Shown: positions 29,234 through 38,465 of the stretch, one piece after another
Position numbering within the stretch: position 1 is the stretch's first letter
Layout of the letters: each line of letters begins with the position of its first letter
From: Couchioplanes caeruleus
GTDB taxonomy: Bacteria > Actinomycetota > Actinomycetes > Mycobacteriales > Micromonosporaceae
Direction of reading: 5' to 3'
Length of the DNA: 64,000 nucleotides
NCBI RefSeq assembly: GCF_023499255.1
Contig: NZ_CP092183.1
Span: forward strand, 6,506,501-6,570,500
Made by a program: the position numbers and the translations under genes
The notes under the pieces: generated by a model
What the model was told of the DNA's origin: nothing
The model's database searches: none
The model's input: the letters and a program-made list of their open reading frames with translations, nothing else

Positions 29234-29827
29234 TCAGCGGGGCGGCAGGAGGTCGGCCACGGCGGCGATCAGGTGCGGTTTGCCGGGCACCCCGGTGGCC
29301 CGCTTCGCCACCCGCCCGTCCGCTCCGACGACGAGCAGCGTAGGCGTCTTCCAGATGCCGAGCGCCCGCACAGCGTCGAGATGGCTCTCGGCGTCCACCT
29401 CGACGTGCCGAACCCCGTCGAGCATGCCGGCCACCTCGGCACTCACCCGCCGCACGGCCCGGCACGGCGCGCAGAACGCGGTCGAGAACTGCAACAGCGT
29501 CACGTCCCCGGCCCGCACCCCGAGCGCATCCAGCAACTCCGGATCGATCCGCTCAACCAACCCCGGCTGCCGCGCGGCAGCGTCATCACGCACGCCGCGG
29601 ACTTCACTCTCAGCCGGCACGCCGACGGCCACCGGGCCGTCATGAACCACCGGGCCGTCATGAACCACCGGGCCGTCACCGACCACCCGGCCGCCATCGA
29701 CCACCGCGCCGCCCCCCGGAAGGCCGGCCACCGTCCGGATACGACCGTCGGCCGAGCGCCGCCACAATCCCGCGGCCAAGCCGACGACCAGCACCGCGGC
29801 GACGGCGATCAGCCCGGGAATCTGCAT
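29234..29827 (-). CDS. membrane-anchored thioredoxin-like protein
   Basis: A 197-residue protein with one N-terminal transmembrane anchor (IPGLIAVAAVLVVGLAAGLW), a linker, and a thioredoxin domain with active site FCAPC (Cys119, Cys122) and the cis-Pro in WKTPTLLVV. It would act at the outer face of the membrane. The linker contains a tandem repeat of GPVVHD encoded by 18-bp DNA units, an expansion unlikely to be structural. Pairs with DUF4395 downstream. Confidence 0.88.
   Translation of the reverse strand: MQIPGLIAVAAVLVVGLAAGLWRRSADGRIRTVAGLPGGGAVVDGGRVVGDGPVVHDGPVVHDGPVAVGVPAESEVRGVRDDAAARQPGLVERIDPELLDALGVRAGDVTLLQFSTAFCAPCRAVRRVSAEVAGMLDGVRHVEVDAESHLDAVRALGIWKTPTLLVVGADGRVAKRATGVPGKPHLIAAVADLLPPR
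29631..29684. repeat. three 18-bp tandem units inside the thioredoxin linker
   Basis: ACCGGGCCGTCATGAACC occurs at 29631-29648 and 29649-29666, and a variant at 29667-29684. On the coding strand they give GPVVHD repeats. The unit is a multiple of three, so copy-number change would keep the frame. Confidence 0.9.
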
Positions 29828-29879
29828 GCCTCCCACTCTGGCACGCGCCCCCGCCGCCCTCCACGACCTGCGACGCGGC

Positions 29880-31949
29880 TCACGGCGCCGGCTGGTACGC
29901 GCTCGCCTGCAGCGTGAACAGCTGCGCGTAGATCCCGTCCCGGGCCATCAGCGACCGGTGATCCCCCTCCTCGACCAGCTTCCCGTGGTCGAGCACGTAG
30001 ATCCGGTCCGCCTCCCGCACGCTCGCCATCCGGTGCGTGATCAGCACGACGGTACGGCCGGCTGCCAGCTCCCGCAGCCGCAGGTACACGTCGTGCTCGG
30101 CGCGGGCGTCGAGGTTCGCGGTGGGTTCGTCGCAGATGAGCAGCGGCGCGTCGCGGAAGAACGAGCGGCTCACGGCCAGGCGCTGCCACTGCCCGCCCGA
30201 CAGGTCGGCGCCGTCGGTGAAGTGGCGGGACAGCAGGGTCTCGTACTCGCGGGGCAGCTCCATCACGAACTCGTGGGCGTCGCCGGCCCGGGCTGCCGCC
30301 TCGACCTGTAGCATCGCGGCGCTGCTGTCGTACCGTCCGATCGTGATGTTGGTCCGGGCCGAGAACGGCCAGCGGGTCGGTTCCTGCATGACCACCGCCA
30401 CGCGCCGGCGCACGGATTCGGGGTCGAAGTCGCTGAGGTCGCGGTCGTCCCAGCGGATGTGGCCGGCCTGCGGGCGGTAGAGGCCCGCGAGCAGCCCGGC
30501 CAGGGTGGACTTGCCGGACCCGTTCTCGCCGACGAGGGCGACGATCTCGCCGCGGCGCAGGGTCATGCTGACGTCGCGTACGGCGGGCCGCTCCGCGTCC
30601 GGGTAGCTGAACGTCACGTCGTCGAGGCGGATCTCGGCGAAGCCGGTGGGGGCGCTGCGGCCCGTGAACGCCTCCCGCCGCTCGCGCGAGAGCTCACAGA
30701 AGCCCTCGAAGTCGGCGAAGTAGAGACCCTGTTCGAAGACCCGGTTGGCGCTGTAGGCGAGTTCGGTCAGCTTCCCGATCCCCATGTTGATCGCGTACGC
30801 GGCGGCGCCTCCGGCGGCGAGATCCATCCGGCCGGTCCACAGCAGCCACAGCAGCACCGCGTACGTGAGCCCGGTGGCGAGCCCGCTGAGCGGGTTGCCC
30901 ACCAGCGTGGTACGCACGCGCCGCTCGGACAGCCGGATCTCCTGCAGCGTCGCCGCCGCGAGCAACCGCTTGATCTCCGCCAGCAGGAACTCGCGTACCG
31001 TGAAGGCCCGCAGCTCCGGGGCGGACTCACGCGCGGCGAGCAGCTCGGCGAGCATCCGCTGCCGCCGCCACACCGCGATGAACCGCAGCATCTGCCGGTA
31101 TCCGAGCCGGGCCGAGCGCACCGCGGCCCACGCGATCGGTACGACGGCGAGCACGAGCAGCGGCAGCAGCACGGGATGCAGCACGGCGAGCACCCCCGCG
31201 GCGGCGGCCAGTCCGATGAGGTTCGTACCCAGCTCGATGGCCCGGTCCACGAGCATCTCGGCGGCGTTGATGCCCCGGTCCCGGGCCCGTTCCATGGCGT
31301 CGCGCCAGCCCGGATCGTCGAACGTGGACAGGCCGACGCCGGTGGTGAGCTCCAGCAGCTGCATCTCCGCCGCCTGGAAGACCTTGGGCGTCAACCGCCC
31401 GTTCGCCGCGGCAGCCGCCGACGCCAGGGCGCCGCGCAGGGCGACGGCCCCGACGAGCAGAAGCAGCGACGGTATGGCGGCCCGCACCCGTTCAGGCGTC
31501 GGCCCTTCCCGCAGCAGCCCGTCGAACACCCCGACGACACTGATCAGCCCGGCGGCGCTGGCGAAACCACCGAGCACCTGGAACACGACGACGGCGGCGG
31601 TGCTGCCGGGGCCGGCCCGCCACGCCAGTGACCACGCGGACCGCAGCAGCCGCGGCAGCCGCTTGAACATCCGGCTGAAGCTGGTGTTGGCGGCCTCCTC
31701 GGTGCTGGTCAGCCAGTACGGCAGGGCGAGATCGTTACCCTCGCCGGCGATGTCCGTCGCCCCTTCACCGCCGGTACCCTCCACCGCCCGCTCACGGCCG
31801 CCGGCGCTGTCAGCGGGCGGGCCGGCGGACTCAGCGGGCGGCCCGGCGGACTCACCGGGCGGCCCGGCGCTCTCAGCGGGCGGGCCGCCCACCGGGTCGT
31901 CAGCTCCGCCGGTGAGGTCCGCGTCCTGCCGGGTGGCGTCCTGCATCAA
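29880..31949 (-). CDS. ABC transporter, fused permease and ATPase
   Basis: A 689-residue exporter half-transporter. After a low-complexity N-terminal extension of about 70 residues come about six membrane helices (roughly 115-410) and the ATPase: Walker A GENGSGKST (474-482), Q522, signature LSGGQ (583-587), Walker B LLICDEPT with Glu608, and switch His639. No peptidase domain. Substrate unknown; the N-terminal 21-bp repeat array encodes SAGPPAE-type units. A partner half or homodimer is needed. Start ATG 31949 is the first available and uncertain. Confidence 0.9.
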   Translation of the reverse strand: MMQDATRQDADLTGGADDPVGGPPAESAGPPGESAGPPAESAGPPADSAGGRERAVEGTGGEGATDIAGEGNDLALPYWLTSTEEAANTSFSRMFKRLPRLLRSAWSLAWRAGPGSTAAVVVFQVLGGFASAAGLISVVGVFDGLLREGPTPERVRAAIPSLLLLVGAVALRGALASAAAAANGRLTPKVFQAAEMQLLELTTGVGLSTFDDPGWRDAMERARDRGINAAEMLVDRAIELGTNLIGLAAAAGVLAVLHPVLLPLLVLAVVPIAWAAVRSARLGYRQMLRFIAVWRRQRMLAELLAARESAPELRAFTVREFLLAEIKRLLAAATLQEIRLSERRVRTTLVGNPLSGLATGLTYAVLLWLLWTGRMDLAAGGAAAYAINMGIGKLTELAYSANRVFEQGLYFADFEGFCELSRERREAFTGRSAPTGFAEIRLDDVTFSYPDAERPAVRDVSMTLRRGEIVALVGENGSGKSTLAGLLAGLYRPQAGHIRWDDRDLSDFDPESVRRRVAVVMQEPTRWPFSARTNITIGRYDSSAAMLQVEAAARAGDAHEFVMELPREYETLLSRHFTDGADLSGGQWQRLAVSRSFFRDAPLLICDEPTANLDARAEHDVYLRLRELAAGRTVVLITHRMASVREADRIYVLDHGKLVEEGDHRSLMARDGIYAQLFTLQASAYQPAP
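31811..31890. repeat. 21-bp tandem repeat in the ABC transporter N-terminus
   Basis: Units at 31811, 31832, 31853 and 31874 (last partial) share the core GCGGGCGG-CCGGCG and encode seven-residue SAGPPAE/GE/AD repeats on the minus strand. They lie in the disordered extension before the first membrane helix. Confidence 0.85.
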
Positions 31950-32023
31950 CGGCTCCCGTCCCGAGGGCTCTCAGCCGTTCCTACCCGCCGTCACGACGCG
32001 CGTCTATGCGTGCCCGGACTCAT

Positions 32024-33166
32024 TCACGCTCGACCACCCGCCGCGGGAGACAGCAGCTGAGCCAGGCGCGCCGCCTTCGTCTCCCAGCGCCACTCCTGCT
32101 CCACCCACGTCCGGCCCGCCGCGCCCATCCGCCGCGCCAGCTCCGGATCGGACAGCAGCCCGGCCAGCCGCCCGGCGATCGCCGGCACGTCGCGGCCGCC
32201 GACCACGTACCCGGTCTCGCCCTCGCGCACCGCGTCGGGCGCCCCACCCGAGTCCCCGGCCAGCACCGGCAGACCGGTCGCGGACGCCTCCAGATAGACG
32301 ATGCCCAGGCCTTCGACGTCGAGTCCGCCGCTGCGCGTGCGGCACGGCATCGCGTAGACGTCACCCGCCGCATAGTGCGCCGGCAACTCCTCCCACGCGA
32401 CCGAGCCGGTGAAGACCACGTCGGCCGCGACACCCTCGGCCCGGGCCAGGGCTTCGAGCTTTTTGCGGTACGGGCCACCGCCGACGATCAGCAGCGCCGC
32501 CCCGGGCACCCGGCGCCGGATCTCCGGCAGCGCGCGGATCAGCATGTCCTGGCCCTTGCGCGCCACGAGCCGGGACACGCACACGACCACGGGACGGTCA
32601 CTGAGGCCGTGCCGGGCCCGCACCTCGGAGCCGTCCACGTCCGGGTGGTACGCGTCCACGTCCACGCCCGGCGTGAGCCGTTCCAGCGCGGTGAGGCCGT
32701 GCAGCGCGCGGTCCAGCCGTACGCGCTGGAACTCGGTCAGGTAGGTCACGACGTCGTTGCCGCGCGCGAGGCGGCGCAGCAGTTGCCGGGCACCGGGCAG
32801 GGCGGCCCAGCCGATCTCGTGCCCGTGGGTCAGCGCGACCGCCCGCTCGATCCCGGCCCGCCGGCGCAGCCCGTCCGCCAGCAACCCCAGCGGCGCGGCG
32901 GCACCGAACCACACGCTGTCGCATCCGTACGACCGGGCGAGCTCGGCGGCGCGCCGGGCCACCGCCGGGGTGGGCAGCAGCACCCCGGTCGGCTCGCGTA
33001 CCACCTCGAACGGCTGCTCGGCATCGAACTTCTCCGCCCCGCGCCACGTCGACGCGTACACGACGACGGAGCCGGCGGGCTGCCGCACGGCCAGGTTGTG
33101 CACGAACTGCTGGATCCCACCGGGCCGCGGCGGGAAGTCGTTGGTGACGAGCAACGTACGGGCCAT
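32024..33166 (-). CDS. pimB: GT4 glycosyltransferase, PimB-like mannosyltransferase
   Basis: A 380-residue GT-B enzyme: LLVTNDFPPRPGGIQQFVHN at the start, RLVARKGQDMLIRALP in the linker to the nucleotide domain, and the EX7E-type donor site in EGLGIVYLEASATGLPVLAG. The closest family I recognise is the mycobacterial mannosyltransferase that adds the second mannose to phosphatidylinositol (Rv2188c), and its place in the syntenic block agrees. The ATG overlaps the stop of the M48 protease gene by 1 bp. Confidence 0.82.
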   Translation of the reverse strand: MARTLLVTNDFPPRPGGIQQFVHNLAVRQPAGSVVVYASTWRGAEKFDAEQPFEVVREPTGVLLPTPAVARRAAELARSYGCDSVWFGAAAPLGLLADGLRRRAGIERAVALTHGHEIGWAALPGARQLLRRLARGNDVVTYLTEFQRVRLDRALHGLTALERLTPGVDVDAYHPDVDGSEVRARHGLSDRPVVVCVSRLVARKGQDMLIRALPEIRRRVPGAALLIVGGGPYRKKLEALARAEGVAADVVFTGSVAWEELPAHYAAGDVYAMPCRTRSGGLDVEGLGIVYLEASATGLPVLAGDSGGAPDAVREGETGYVVGGRDVPAIAGRLAGLLSDPELARRMGAAGRTWVEQEWRWETKAARLAQLLSPAAGGRA

Positions 33167-34449
33167 CAGCGCTCACCGCGGGCGTAGGCGCGGGCCGCGG
33201 CGATGCGTTCCACGGTGGACGGGTGCGAGGCGGACATGACGTACTCCCAGGCCGGCGGGTCGGGATCGGACAGGTTCACGGTCCCGAGGCGGCGCTGCAT
33301 CGCCTCGAACGTGGCGGGGTCGCGGGTCAGCTCCAGCGCGTGGGCGTCGGCGCGCGCCTCGACCCGCCGGGAGACGAGCGCCTGCACCGGCCCGCCGACC
33401 AGCCCGGCCAGCGTCATCAGGGCGAGGAGCAGCGCGATCGCCCGGGGTTCGCCCATCGAGTCGACGCCGGCCCACCGCAGCAGCCACCCCAGCGACCCGA
33501 GCAGGTACAGCGCGATGACGGAGGCGGCCGCGCCCAGCGCCCCGATGATCGTCCCGGTGAGCACGTCGTTGCGTTTCGCGTGGCCCAGCTCGTGCGCGGC
33601 CACGGACACCACCTCGTCGGGCGTCGCCTCGGTCAGCATCGTGTCGTACACGACGATCCGCCGGGTGGGACCGAACCCGGAGACGTAGGCGTTCACCGCC
33701 CGGGTCCGCCGCGACGCGTCGGCGACGAGCACATCCTTCACGGGTACGCCGTCCCGCGCCGCCACCTGCAACAACTCGGTCCGCAGGGGACCGGCGGCCA
33801 TCGGCGTGAACTTGTTGAAGATCGGCTCGACCACGACGGGCAGCACGAACGACAGCAGAATCACCAGCGCCGCCGCCCCGGCCGCCCCGAACGCCCACCA
33901 CCATCGCGGCGCCAGCCGGGTCACGGTGAAGAACCCTAGCAACGCCAGACCACCGAGGACGGCCCCCACCGCGTACGACTTGGCGAGGTCGACGGCCCAG
34001 CCACCCCACGTCTGGGTGGAGATCCCGTACCGGACGACGATGGTGTGCCGCCACGCGGCGAACGGCAGGGTCAGCACCTCGACGACGAGCACCACCACGA
34101 GGCCGCCCAGGACGGCACGAGCGATCCAATGGTCACCGAACGGCCGCCCCACCAGCGTGACCAGCCGCGCGCCCAGCGGCGTGAACCCGAGCACCAGCGC
34201 GGCGACCAGCCCCACGGCCATCCCCCCGTACGAGGCGGGCCGCAGAGCGGAATGAAACTCCCGGGCCCGGGCGACCTTGTCGGCGGGTAGCAGCCCGAGC
34301 GCGGCAACCTGATCGGCGCGGGGAGCCGGCGGCCGATGCCACGGAATCGCCACCGCGGCGTAGACGACCAGCCCGACCAGCAGCACACCCAACGTGCAAG
34401 CAGCCCACCACCGAGGCGTCACCCGCCCGCCTCCGTCCCGCTCCGTCAC
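33166..34449 (-). CDS. M48 (Ste24-type) membrane metallopeptidase
   Basis: Zinc protease of 427 residues with about seven hydrophobic segments. The zinc motif HELGH is at 286-290 (SVAAHELGHAKRND) with the third ligand in RRVEARADAHAL (Glu364, Asp368). NAYVSGFGPTRRIVVYDT before it is characteristic. Bacterial members degrade misfolded membrane proteins; CAAX processing is not expected. It is cotranscribed with the pimB-like gene. Confidence 0.92.
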   Translation of the reverse strand: MTERDGGGRVTPRWWAACTLGVLLVGLVVYAAVAIPWHRPPAPRADQVAALGLLPADKVARAREFHSALRPASYGGMAVGLVAALVLGFTPLGARLVTLVGRPFGDHWIARAVLGGLVVVLVVEVLTLPFAAWRHTIVVRYGISTQTWGGWAVDLAKSYAVGAVLGGLALLGFFTVTRLAPRWWWAFGAAGAAALVILLSFVLPVVVEPIFNKFTPMAAGPLRTELLQVAARDGVPVKDVLVADASRRTRAVNAYVSGFGPTRRIVVYDTMLTEATPDEVVSVAAHELGHAKRNDVLTGTIIGALGAAASVIALYLLGSLGWLLRWAGVDSMGEPRAIALLLALMTLAGLVGGPVQALVSRRVEARADAHALELTRDPATFEAMQRRLGTVNLSDPDPPAWEYVMSASHPSTVERIAAARAYARGER

Positions 34450-34599
34450 CGACAGCCGTGATCGCCCATCCTAGGGCGTGTCCCACGGCCGACCCCGCCA
34501 CCGCCCGAGCCGAGCCACCGACCACTCGCAGTGATCACATCCGGCCTCTCCGGAACCACCGCCCGGCCCGCCGGCCACCACCCGGAAACCCGCTCATGA

Positions 34600-34821
34600 T
34601 CACGCCACGTGGCCGTGCCGGCGGAAGAGCGGCACCGAGACCGGCGGCTCCGGCGTCGCCAGGAGCTCCACGTCGAAGCCGGCCTGCTCGAACATCTCGA
34701 TCGCGCGCAGCTCGCCCGGGGTCAGGTCGGTGATGCCCTCCGGCGTCTCCGCCATCGCCTTGATCAGGCATCCCTCGCATCCGCGTCCCCTACCGGGGCA
34801 GCGGCCGCAGTCGATGATCAT
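34600..34821 (-). CDS. small Cys-rich conserved protein
   Basis: A 73-residue protein whose first 18 residues hold four cysteines (Cys5, 8, 15, 18 in MIIDCGRCPGRGRGCEGC), a probable zinc or Fe-S knuckle, followed by an acidic helix. The GGAGGA site lies just before GTG 34824/ATG 34821; ATG gives the family start MIIDC. This type of protein is conserved in actinobacteria; its function is unknown. The 150 bp downstream (34450-34599) show no gene. Confidence 0.72.
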   Translation of the reverse strand: MIIDCGRCPGRGRGCEGCLIKAMAETPEGITDLTPGELRAIEMFEQAGFDVELLATPEPPVSVPLFRRHGHVA

Positions 34822-34931
34822 CACTTCCTCCTCGTGCCGACGGTGGCCCGGCCGCGATCTCGGGGGGAAGAGCTTGTCGCGGACCGACCACCATCGGTGA
34901 CAATCACGCTATGCGAGGGGTATGACAAAAA

Positions 34932-36401
34932 TCAGCCGCGGGCGAGCCGGCGCAGAAGTGAGTCAGCTCCCATCGGGTACGCCCCGTGCCGGCGTACCCC
35001 GTCGGCGACCTCGCGGTCCGAGGAGATGACCACCAGCGGGCGGCCCGCGGGTTCCGCCCGGACGAGCTGGCGGATGAGCTCGTCGGCGGTGTCGCCCTTA
35101 CGCGAGAAGAGCACGCGGACGCCGCGCGGCGACGGCGGCAGGCCGTGGACCCGTTCCGCGCCGTCGAAGACGACCGTGACCTCGTCGCCGGTCTGCGCCG
35201 CGATGCCGCCCAGCCCCGTGATCAGGCGTTTGCGCTGCTGCTCCAACGACATGTCGGCGAAACCGCGCTTGGTCACGTTGTACCCGTCCACGATCAGGTG
35301 CGCGCGCGGCAGGGCGAGCAGCTGGTCGAGGCGGCCGGGATCGTCGGTGTCCTGCGCGCGCGGGTGGGAACGCTCGTGGCCACCGGGACGGTCCGCGGAC
35401 GCGTCCGCCACGAAGTCCGCCGGCCGCTTGTCCGCGGGGCCGATCGCCAGCTCGCGGCGCAGCCCGGAAGCGGCCTGCCCGATCGTCTCCAGCAGGAGCC
35501 AGAGGCGGGCGTCGTCGGCCGCGCGGGCGTCCTTCGCGCTCTGCTTGCCCGACGCAGCCGCCGCCTCCGCCTCGGCCAGGCGCGTGCGGAGCCGGCGTAC
35601 CTCGGCATCGTGGTCCGCGGCCACCTTGGCCGCGCGGCCCTTCTCGGTGGCCAGCAGATCGCTGGTCCGCTTGTGAGCCGCCTGCGACTCGCGCAGCGCG
35701 CGAGCGGTCGTGCGGGCTTCCTCCCGCAACTGCCCGAGTTCTTCGCGTACGCGGGCAAGCTCGTCCCGGAGCTTGTCGGCCTCGACCCGCGCGACCGCCC
35801 GGTCGTGTTCGGCGCGGGCGGCACGCTGCTCGGCATCGCGGACGAGGTTCGCCACGGCGGCGCTGTCGGCCTCGGCGCGCACCGACTCCCCGGCCGCGTC
35901 GATCAGCTCGCGCCATCCGGCGGGCCGGGCCAGGTACGCGAGCGCGGCCACCTCGACCGGGTCGGCGGCCGCGGGGGCCATGCCGCCGGCGACGGCCGCG
36001 CCCAGGTCACCGGCCTCGGCGACGACGCGGCCCCCGATCCGCTGCCGGAACAGCGGGTCGGCGGCGAGCTGGGCGGCGAGCGCCTGGCCGCCGAGGCGGG
36101 CCCGCCGGTTGGGGGCGAAGCGTGCGACCCGGCGCAGCGCGACCGGGATCTCGTCATTGGGCAGCCCGGGCAGCGCGGCCGCGGTGAGGACGGTGATCCG
36201 CTGCCGGACCGGCTCGGGCAGCGTGGGCTCGGGCTGCCCCCCGTCCTCCGCACCCGGCTCAGCCGCCGGCACATCACCGGACTCAGCCACCGAGACGTCT
36301 CCGGACTCCGCCGCCGAGACGTCTGCGGGCTCCATCGAGTCCGCGCCGACCGCCGCCACCTCCGCAGAGGGGCGGTCGTCGTGCTCGTACGGCCCGGACA
36401 T
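34932..36401 (-). CDS. NYN/PIN-like RNA-binding protein (YacP type) with coiled coil
   Basis: A 489-residue protein from ATG 36401. It has an acidic repetitive N-terminus (SGDVSVAESGDVPAAE), an alpha-helical region, a long Ala/Arg/Glu coiled coil (about 190-300), and a C-terminal NYN/YacP nuclease domain (about 340-489): HLIVDGYNVTKRGF, VTVVFDGAE, GDTADELIRQ and VVISSDREVADGV carry the acidic residues. It probably processes RNA. Divergent from the DnaQ/GIY-YIG gene across a 105-bp spacer. A longer frame upstream is antisense to that gene and not used. Confidence 0.85.
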   Translation of the reverse strand: MSGPYEHDDRPSAEVAAVGADSMEPADVSAAESGDVSVAESGDVPAAEPGAEDGGQPEPTLPEPVRQRITVLTAAALPGLPNDEIPVALRRVARFAPNRRARLGGQALAAQLAADPLFRQRIGGRVVAEAGDLGAAVAGGMAPAAADPVEVAALAYLARPAGWRELIDAAGESVRAEADSAAVANLVRDAEQRAARAEHDRAVARVEADKLRDELARVREELGQLREEARTTARALRESQAAHKRTSDLLATEKGRAAKVAADHDAEVRRLRTRLAEAEAAAASGKQSAKDARAADDARLWLLLETIGQAASGLRRELAIGPADKRPADFVADASADRPGGHERSHPRAQDTDDPGRLDQLLALPRAHLIVDGYNVTKRGFADMSLEQQRKRLITGLGGIAAQTGDEVTVVFDGAERVHGLPPSPRGVRVLFSRKGDTADELIRQLVRAEPAGRPLVVISSDREVADGVRRHGAYPMGADSLLRRLARG

Positions 36402-36506
36402 TTTTCCATTCTCCCACCGTGGGCAGCGGAAAAGCTTGTCGAAGCAAGTGATGTTTTCACCGCACCGGCCCCGAGATTGTCGTACCCCGCCTCTAATCTG
36501 CCCGCC

Positions 36507-38306
36507 GTGGTACATCCGGCATACGTGCAGGGCACTCTGGACACCCTCCTGAGCGCCGACGGCTCCGTCGATCCGGCGGCGCTGTCCCTGCGGGACACGA
36601 CGTTCGTGGTCCTCGACCTGGAGACGACGGGCGGCGCCCCCGACGGCGGGGGCATCACCGAGATCGGGGCCGTCAAGGTGCGCGGCGGCGAGGAGCTCGG
36701 CGTCTTCGGCACCCTGGTCAACCCGGGTGAGCGCATCCCGCCGTTCATCACCGTGCTGACCGGCATCACCGAGGCGATGCTGGCCCCGGCGCCGCCGATC
36801 GAGGTCGTGCTGCCGAGCCTGCTGGAGTTCCTGCGCGGGGCGGTCCTGGTCGCCCACAACGCGCCGTACGACGTCGGTTTCCTCAAGGCGGCCTGTGCCC
36901 GGCACGGATACCAGTGGCCGCAGGTGCGGGTGCTGGACACCGCGGCGCTGGCCCGGCGGGCGCTGACCCGCGACGAGGTGCCCAACCGCAAGCTGGGCAC
37001 GCTCGCGCAGTTCTTCCGGGCCGCCGTGCAGCCCACGCACCGGGCGCTCGACGACGCGAAGGCCACGGTCGACGTGCTGCACGGCCTGATCGAGCGGCTG
37101 GGCAGCTACAAGGTGCACACGCTGGGTGACGCGGTGGAGTTCGCCAAGGCGGTCACCCCGGCGCAGCGCCGCAAGCGGCATCTCGCCGACGACCTGCCGC
37201 ACGCCCCGGGCGTCTACGTGTTCCGGGCCGCCGACGACCGGCCGCTCTACGTGGGCACGTCGGTCGACATCGCCACCCGGGTCCGCAGCTACTTCACCGC
37301 GAGCGAGAAGCGCGCCCGCATGTCCGAGATGATCGCCGCCGCCACCCGGGTGGAGGCCGTGGAGTGCGCCCATTCGCTGGAGGCGGAGGTGCGTGAGCTG
37401 CGGCTCATCGCTGCGCACGCGCCGCCGTACAACCGCCGGTCGAAGTATCCGGAGCGCGTCGTCTGGCTGAAACTGACCACGGAGGCATACCCGCGGCTCT
37501 CGGTGGTCCGCCAGCTCGCCGACGACGGCGCGGCCTATCTGGGGCCGTTCTCGTCGCGGCGCACCGCCGAGCTGGCCGCGGCGGGGGTCTACGACGCCCT
37601 GCCGGTGCGCCAGTGCACGCACAAGCTCTCCCCGCGCACGGTCACGCCGGCCTGCGCGCTGGCCGAGCTCGGGCGGTGCCCGGCACCCTGCGAGCACAAG
37701 ATCTCCGCCGAGGAGTACGCGGCGAGAGCCGCGCTGCCCTTTCGCACGGCGACCCACGGCGACCCGGAGCCCCTGGTCGAGGCGCTTCTCGCGAGGATCG
37801 AGGGGCTGTCGGAGCGGCAGCGTTACGAGGAGGCGGCGGTCATCCGGTCGCGGCTCATCGCGCTGCTGCGCGCCACCGTCCGCATGCAGCGGCTGGGGGC
37901 GCTGACCCGGCTCGGCGAGCTGGTGGCGGCGCGGCGCAACGACGCGTACGGATGGGAGATCGTCGTGGTCCGGCACGGCCGCCTGGCGGCCGCGGCGACG
38001 TCACCGCCGCGCCTGCATCCCCGCCCGACCCTGGATCTCGCGCGGGCGACGGCCGAGACGGTCCTTCCGGGGCCGGGACCGGTCCCGGCGGCCTCGGCCG
38101 AGGAGACGGAGCGCATTCTCGCGTGGCTCGAGCGTCCGGACACCCGGCTGGTGGAAACTTCCGGGGACTGGGTGTCACCCGCGCGTGGCGCAGCGCGGTT
38201 CACTAGGCTTCTCACCAGGGCGGAGGCCGCCGCGTCGAGAAGAGACTCCTCCGTTCGCTCATCGGTAACTGACCGTTCGGACGACGCTCGCTCGCTTAGG
38301 CTGTAG
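36507..38306 (+). CDS. DnaQ-like exonuclease fused to GIY-YIG/UvrC-like nuclease
   Basis: A 599-residue DNA-repair type fusion. Domain 1 (about 30-200) is a DEDDh exonuclease: FVVLDLETTGG, VAHNAPYDVGFLK, and HRALDDAKAT. Domain 2 (about 225-320) is GIY-YIG: APGVYVFRAADDRPLYVGTS. Then come a Cys-rich segment (QCTHKL, CALAELGRCPAPC) and a UVR-like helix (ARIEGLSERQRYEEAAVIRSR), as in Cho/UvrC N-terminal halves. It matches the Rv2191 type of actinobacteria. GTG 36507 is preceded by TAATCT. The last residues (RRDSSVRSSVTDRSDD) look like run-on tail. Confidence 0.9.
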   Translation: MVHPAYVQGTLDTLLSADGSVDPAALSLRDTTFVVLDLETTGGAPDGGGITEIGAVKVRGGEELGVFGTLVNPGERIPPFITVLTGITEAMLAPAPPIEVVLPSLLEFLRGAVLVAHNAPYDVGFLKAACARHGYQWPQVRVLDTAALARRALTRDEVPNRKLGTLAQFFRAAVQPTHRALDDAKATVDVLHGLIERLGSYKVHTLGDAVEFAKAVTPAQRRKRHLADDLPHAPGVYVFRAADDRPLYVGTSVDIATRVRSYFTASEKRARMSEMIAAATRVEAVECAHSLEAEVRELRLIAAHAPPYNRRSKYPERVVWLKLTTEAYPRLSVVRQLADDGAAYLGPFSSRRTAELAAAGVYDALPVRQCTHKLSPRTVTPACALAELGRCPAPCEHKISAEEYAARAALPFRTATHGDPEPLVEALLARIEGLSERQRYEEAAVIRSRLIALLRATVRMQRLGALTRLGELVAARRNDAYGWEIVVVRHGRLAAAATSPPRLHPRPTLDLARATAETVLPGPGPVPAASAEETERILAWLERPDTRLVETSGDWVSPARGAARFTRLLTRAEAAASRRDSSVRSSVTDRSDDARSLRL

Positions 38307-38352
38307 GGCACGCGGCTGCAAAGCCGAGAAATCGGTGGCTTCCGCGCGTACG

Positions 38353-38450
38353 GTGCAGGTCCAGTTGTGCAGGTCCAGTTGTGCAGGTCCAGTTGTGCAG
38401 GTCCAGTTGTGCCGGCCGAGTTGTGCAGGTCGAATGGTGCGGGTCGAGCG
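38353..38450. repeat. seven tandem 14-bp units upstream of the RSH gene
   Basis: GTGCAGGTCCAGTT is repeated exactly at 38353, 38367, 38381 and 38395, then in diverging form at 38409, 38423 and 38437. Seven units fill 98 bp and end 15 bp before the GTG start of the RSH gene, so they lie in its promoter or leader. The unit length is not a multiple of three, so it is not selected as protein. Confidence 0.95.
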
Positions 38451-38465
38451 TGAGGGGGTGTCCGA

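Noticed and set aside
34986..36506. Long plus-strand frame continuous with the DnaQ/GIY-YIG gene
   Set aside because: It is antisense to the NYN protein gene; Arg/Gly/Ala-rich translation without domains, and homology starts only at GTG 36507.
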